Shown: one piece after another, positions 14,988-16,937 of the stretch
How positions within the stretch are numbered: position 1 is the stretch's first letter
Layout of the letters: the number at the start of each line of letters is the position of its first letter
Source of the DNA: CAZWVR01 sp964637235
Lineage (GTDB): Bacteria > Bacteroidota > Bacteroidia > Bacteroidales > S143-33
DNA length: 16,937 nt
Reading direction: 5' to 3'
Assembly: GCA_964637235.1 (NCBI GenBank)
Contig: CAZWVR010000048.1
Coordinates: 1 to 16,937, forward strand
Program-made: the position numbers and the translations under genes
Notes under the pieces: generated by a model
Seen by the model: the letters and a program-made list of their open reading frames with translations, nothing else
The model's database searches: none
Told to the model about the DNA's origin: nothing

Positions 14988-15755
14988 TCATATATAAAGT
15001 GTTAAACCATCATAGGCAGGTTTAATATTTTCCGGGAGTTCTTTTTCTAAGTCCTGATGTTTTCCTATTCTATGAGCCATATGTGTAATAAAGCCCATAT
15101 TTGGGGAGATACGTTTTATAAAATCTACTGCCTGAGATAAAGAAAAATGTGCATAATGTTCTTTCCGACGTAATGCATTTACAACCAAAACCTTTGTGCC
15201 AGTTATTTTAACTATCTCACTTTCAGGTATTTTATTTGCATCTGTAATATAGGTAAAATCTCCTATTCTAAAACCTAATATTTCCCAAGAACCGTGTATC
15301 ACTCTAATAGGAATTATTTTGATATCATTTATATAAAAAGGCGTCAAATCAATGGTATTTAAAGAAAAAATAGGAGAGCCCGGATATGGATTTTCTTCAA
15401 AACTATAATAAAAAAGTTGCTTAATACTTTCAATAGTTTTGCTTTCAGCAAAAATTTTTATAGGCTCCTTTTGATGTAAAAACATAAAAGGGCGTAAATC
15501 GTCTAAACCTGCGACGTGGTCTCTATGAGCATGTGTAATGAGTACAGCATCAATTCTATTGGTATTAAAATATTTAAGAGCTTGATAACGAAAATCAGGG
15601 GAGGCATCTATTAAAATAATGGTATTATTATCCTGTACTAATACAGATGACCTTAAACGCTTATCTCTCGGGTCTGTTGAACGACAGACTTGACAATTGC
15701 ATCCTATTACAGGAATGCCCATAGATGAACCTGTCCCCAAAAAAGTTATTTTCAT
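14988..15755 (-). CDS. MBL-fold metallohydrolase, PhnP/cyclic phosphodiesterase-like
   Basis: A 255-residue metallo-beta-lactamase-fold protein. It opens with FLGTGSSMGIPVIGCNCQVC (5-24), where C19, C21 and C24 resemble the structural zinc site of PhnP. The active-site metal motif is THAHRDH (H75, H77, D79, H80), with H154, D172 (TDAN) and H225 (THMAH) as further ligands. PhnP hydrolyses phosphoribosyl 1,2-cyclic phosphate in phosphonate breakdown. No phn genes are near, so another cyclic nucleotide or phosphodiester substrate is possible. Its start overlaps the stop of the upstream DUF72 gene as ATGA (15755-15752), so translation is probably coupled. It ends in TGA. Confidence 0.88.
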   Translation of the reverse strand: MKITFLGTGSSMGIPVIGCNCQVCRSTDPRDKRLRSSVLVQDNNTIILIDASPDFRYQALKYFNTNRIDAVLITHAHRDHVAGLDDLRPFMFLHQKEPIKIFAESKTIESIKQLFYYSFEENPYPGSPIFSLNTIDLTPFYINDIKIIPIRVIHGSWEILGFRIGDFTYITDANKIPESEIVKITGTKVLVVNALRRKEHYAHFSLSQAVDFIKRISPNMGFITHMAHRIGKHQDLEKELPENIKPAYDGLTLYI

Positions 15756-16474
15756 CTGAGCTGTTTAAATTCTTTGGCATTTTTAAACATATAACTGTTA
15801 TTGAAATAAATTCGAACTTCCTTCATATTAAAGCGTTCTACTTCTTCCCACACCTTTTCTAATTCCTCTAAGGTATAATCGTACTGATAGAAAATTTTGT
15901 TTCTTTGAGTATATGTACCATGCAAACGAATATATAACAAATCATTAGCACAATAGACAGGAGGTCTGCGCAAAATATCAACTACATCTGTTAATTCGTA
16001 ATTTTTACAGAGTTTGTATATATTTTCCAGATCCCAACCACGCAATTCCACTACCAATTTATAACTTTTTCTATCTATTGTAGAAAAAAACTTCTCTGCA
16101 TTAGCTATATTTTCCTTTGTAGGACGAAAACTGGCTGGTAATTGAATAAGAATTATTTCAGAATTAAACATATCAGCCACTTCAAGAGTTTGCTGCCAAC
16201 TGAGAAACACTTCTTTTGAATCTCGCAAATAACCATAATCACCTTTTGGACGTATTCCATATCTTCGCCAAGTATTAAAATGGGTTGGATGTGTGACGCC
16301 TTGAAAAGCTTTTATATTAAAAACAAAGCCCTCGGGAGCTTCTTTTTTCCATTTTTTAAACATATCGTGTTCAAAAATCCGATAAAATGTCATTTGCACC
16401 TCTACTGTATCAAAATTTTTATAATAGGTTTTTCTACTATTTCGGAAGCCACAACAACCTACTTTAACATTCAT
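15752..16474 (-). CDS. DUF72 (YecE-like) domain protein
   Basis: A 240-residue protein with the DUF72 TIM-barrel-like pattern: VGCCGF at the start (5-10), FDTVEVQMTFYRIF (21-34), FVFNIKAFQGVTHPTHF (50-66), LIQLPASFRPT (about 124-134), YKLVVELRGW (about 147-156), LYIRLHG (about 183-189) and a C-terminal IYFNNSYMFKNA (about 223-234). The biochemical role of the family is not established. The stop (TGA) shares bases with the ATG of the PhnP-like gene. Upstream, 46 bases separate it from cmk, with no hairpin or exact -7 box visible, so the three may form one transcript. Confidence 0.88.
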   Translation of the reverse strand: MNVKVGCCGFRNSRKTYYKNFDTVEVQMTFYRIFEHDMFKKWKKEAPEGFVFNIKAFQGVTHPTHFNTWRRYGIRPKGDYGYLRDSKEVFLSWQQTLEVADMFNSEIILIQLPASFRPTKENIANAEKFFSTIDRKSYKLVVELRGWDLENIYKLCKNYELTDVVDILRRPPVYCANDLLYIRLHGTYTQRNKIFYQYDYTLEELEKVWEEVERFNMKEVRIYFNNSYMFKNAKEFKQLR

Positions 16475-16520
16475 AAAATGCAGATTTACAGCAAATTATT
16501 CTAATTAGATACGGCAATAG

Positions 16521-16937
16521 TTATTTAGTATCAACACCGAACCTTGTAATAATAAGAGCTTTAAACATTTCCAGTTGTTCTTTTATATTTATGTTGCTAT
16601 TATCAAAATAAATAGCGTCATCAGCAAGTTTCAGGGGTGTAATTTCTCTATTGGTATCAATATTATCTCGTTTCAGTATATTTTCTAAAACTTCATTAAA
16701 AGATACATTATATCCCTTATTTTTCAGCTCAGCATAACGACGTTTAGCTCTTATCTCTGGCTTTGCAGTAAGAAAAATTTTCAATTCAGCATCAGGGAAT
16801 ACGGCTGTACCAATATCTCGTCCGTCCATTACTATTCCGCCGTTTTTTCCCATTTGGCGTTGTAGTTTCACAAGTTTATATCTAACTTCCGGAATAGCGG
16901 CAATTTCGCTGGCAAACTCAGATACCTCCATTGTTCG
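16521..16937 (-). CDS. cmk: Cytidylate kinase, 3' part (gene runs off the right edge)
   Basis: At least 138 codons, open to the window end on the minus strand; the first visible codons read RTMEVSEFASEIAAIPEVRYKL. IAAIPEVR, LQRQMG, GIVMDGRDIGTAVFPDAELKIFLTA and the RAKRRYAEL lid segment are the conserved C-terminal half of cytidylate kinase, which phosphorylates CMP and dCMP with ATP. The N-terminal P-loop lies outside the window. The internal ATG at 16931 is not the true start. The stop is TAA. Confidence 0.95.
   Translation of the reverse strand, partial: RTMEVSEFASEIAAIPEVRYKLVKLQRQMGKNGGIVMDGRDIGTAVFPDAELKIFLTAKPEIRAKRRYAELKNKGYNVSFNEVLENILKRDNIDTNREITPLKLADDAIYFDNSNINIKEQLEMFKALIITRFGVDTK

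Noticed and set aside
14988..15755. Assignment of the MBL protein as a true phosphonate-pathway PhnP
   Set aside because: No other phn gene is present, so only the fold and family resemblance are claimed.

Overview
The window looks like chromosomal core DNA of an AT-rich member of the Bacteroidota, probably Bacteroidales or a relative. Four things point there. The succinate dehydrogenase/fumarate reductase is the three-gene type with a single fused five-helix cytochrome b and no sdhD. Start codons are preceded by A-rich leaders with no Shine-Dalgarno sequence. Several genes carry a TAnnTTTG -7 box. The OmpH-like, SiaB/SiaC and M24 peptidase proteins have the Bacteroidota form. Fourteen of seventeen recognisable genes end in TAA.

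Layout, left to right. Positions 1-136 may hold the tail of an unrecognised gene entering from the left edge. A tRNA-Gln(TTG) with its own promoter and terminator and an OmpH/Skp-like protein gene follow on the minus strand. A plus-strand run then encodes a PAP2 phosphatase, an RlmL-type 23S rRNA methyltransferase, a SiaB-like kinase, a SiaC-like phosphoprotein and a SerA-like dehydrogenase, ending at a strong hairpin terminator. nadC (quinolinate phosphoribosyltransferase) follows and meets, stop codon on stop codon, a minus-strand M24B aminopeptidase. That gene is divergent from the sdhC-sdhA-sdhB operon, with a short promoter region containing a 13-A tract between them. A bidirectional terminator separates sdhB from a convergent sodium:solute symporter gene. 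Upstream of the symporter lies a 96-bp element bounded by 13-bp inverted repeats. The rest of the window is on the minus strand: a PLP-dependent beta-family enzyme directly downstream of prfB (release factor 2), then a PhnP-like metallo-beta-lactamase protein translationally coupled to a DUF72 protein, and the 3' part of cmk at the right edge.

The most interesting item is prfB. Its first 21 codons are in a different frame and end in a classic programmed +1 frameshift site, but the in-frame stop is UAA rather than the usual UGA, and the internal AGGAGG is a perfect Shine-Dalgarno sequence in a genome whose start codons lack one. Other points worth a second look are a SiaB/SiaC pair with no phosphatase or diguanylate cyclase beside it, the 83-bp PAP2/rlmL overlap, the 96-bp inverted-repeat element, and TTG codons that are really part of promoters. 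I found no CRISPR array, prophage, secretion system or defence system; most of the window is ordinary housekeeping sequence.
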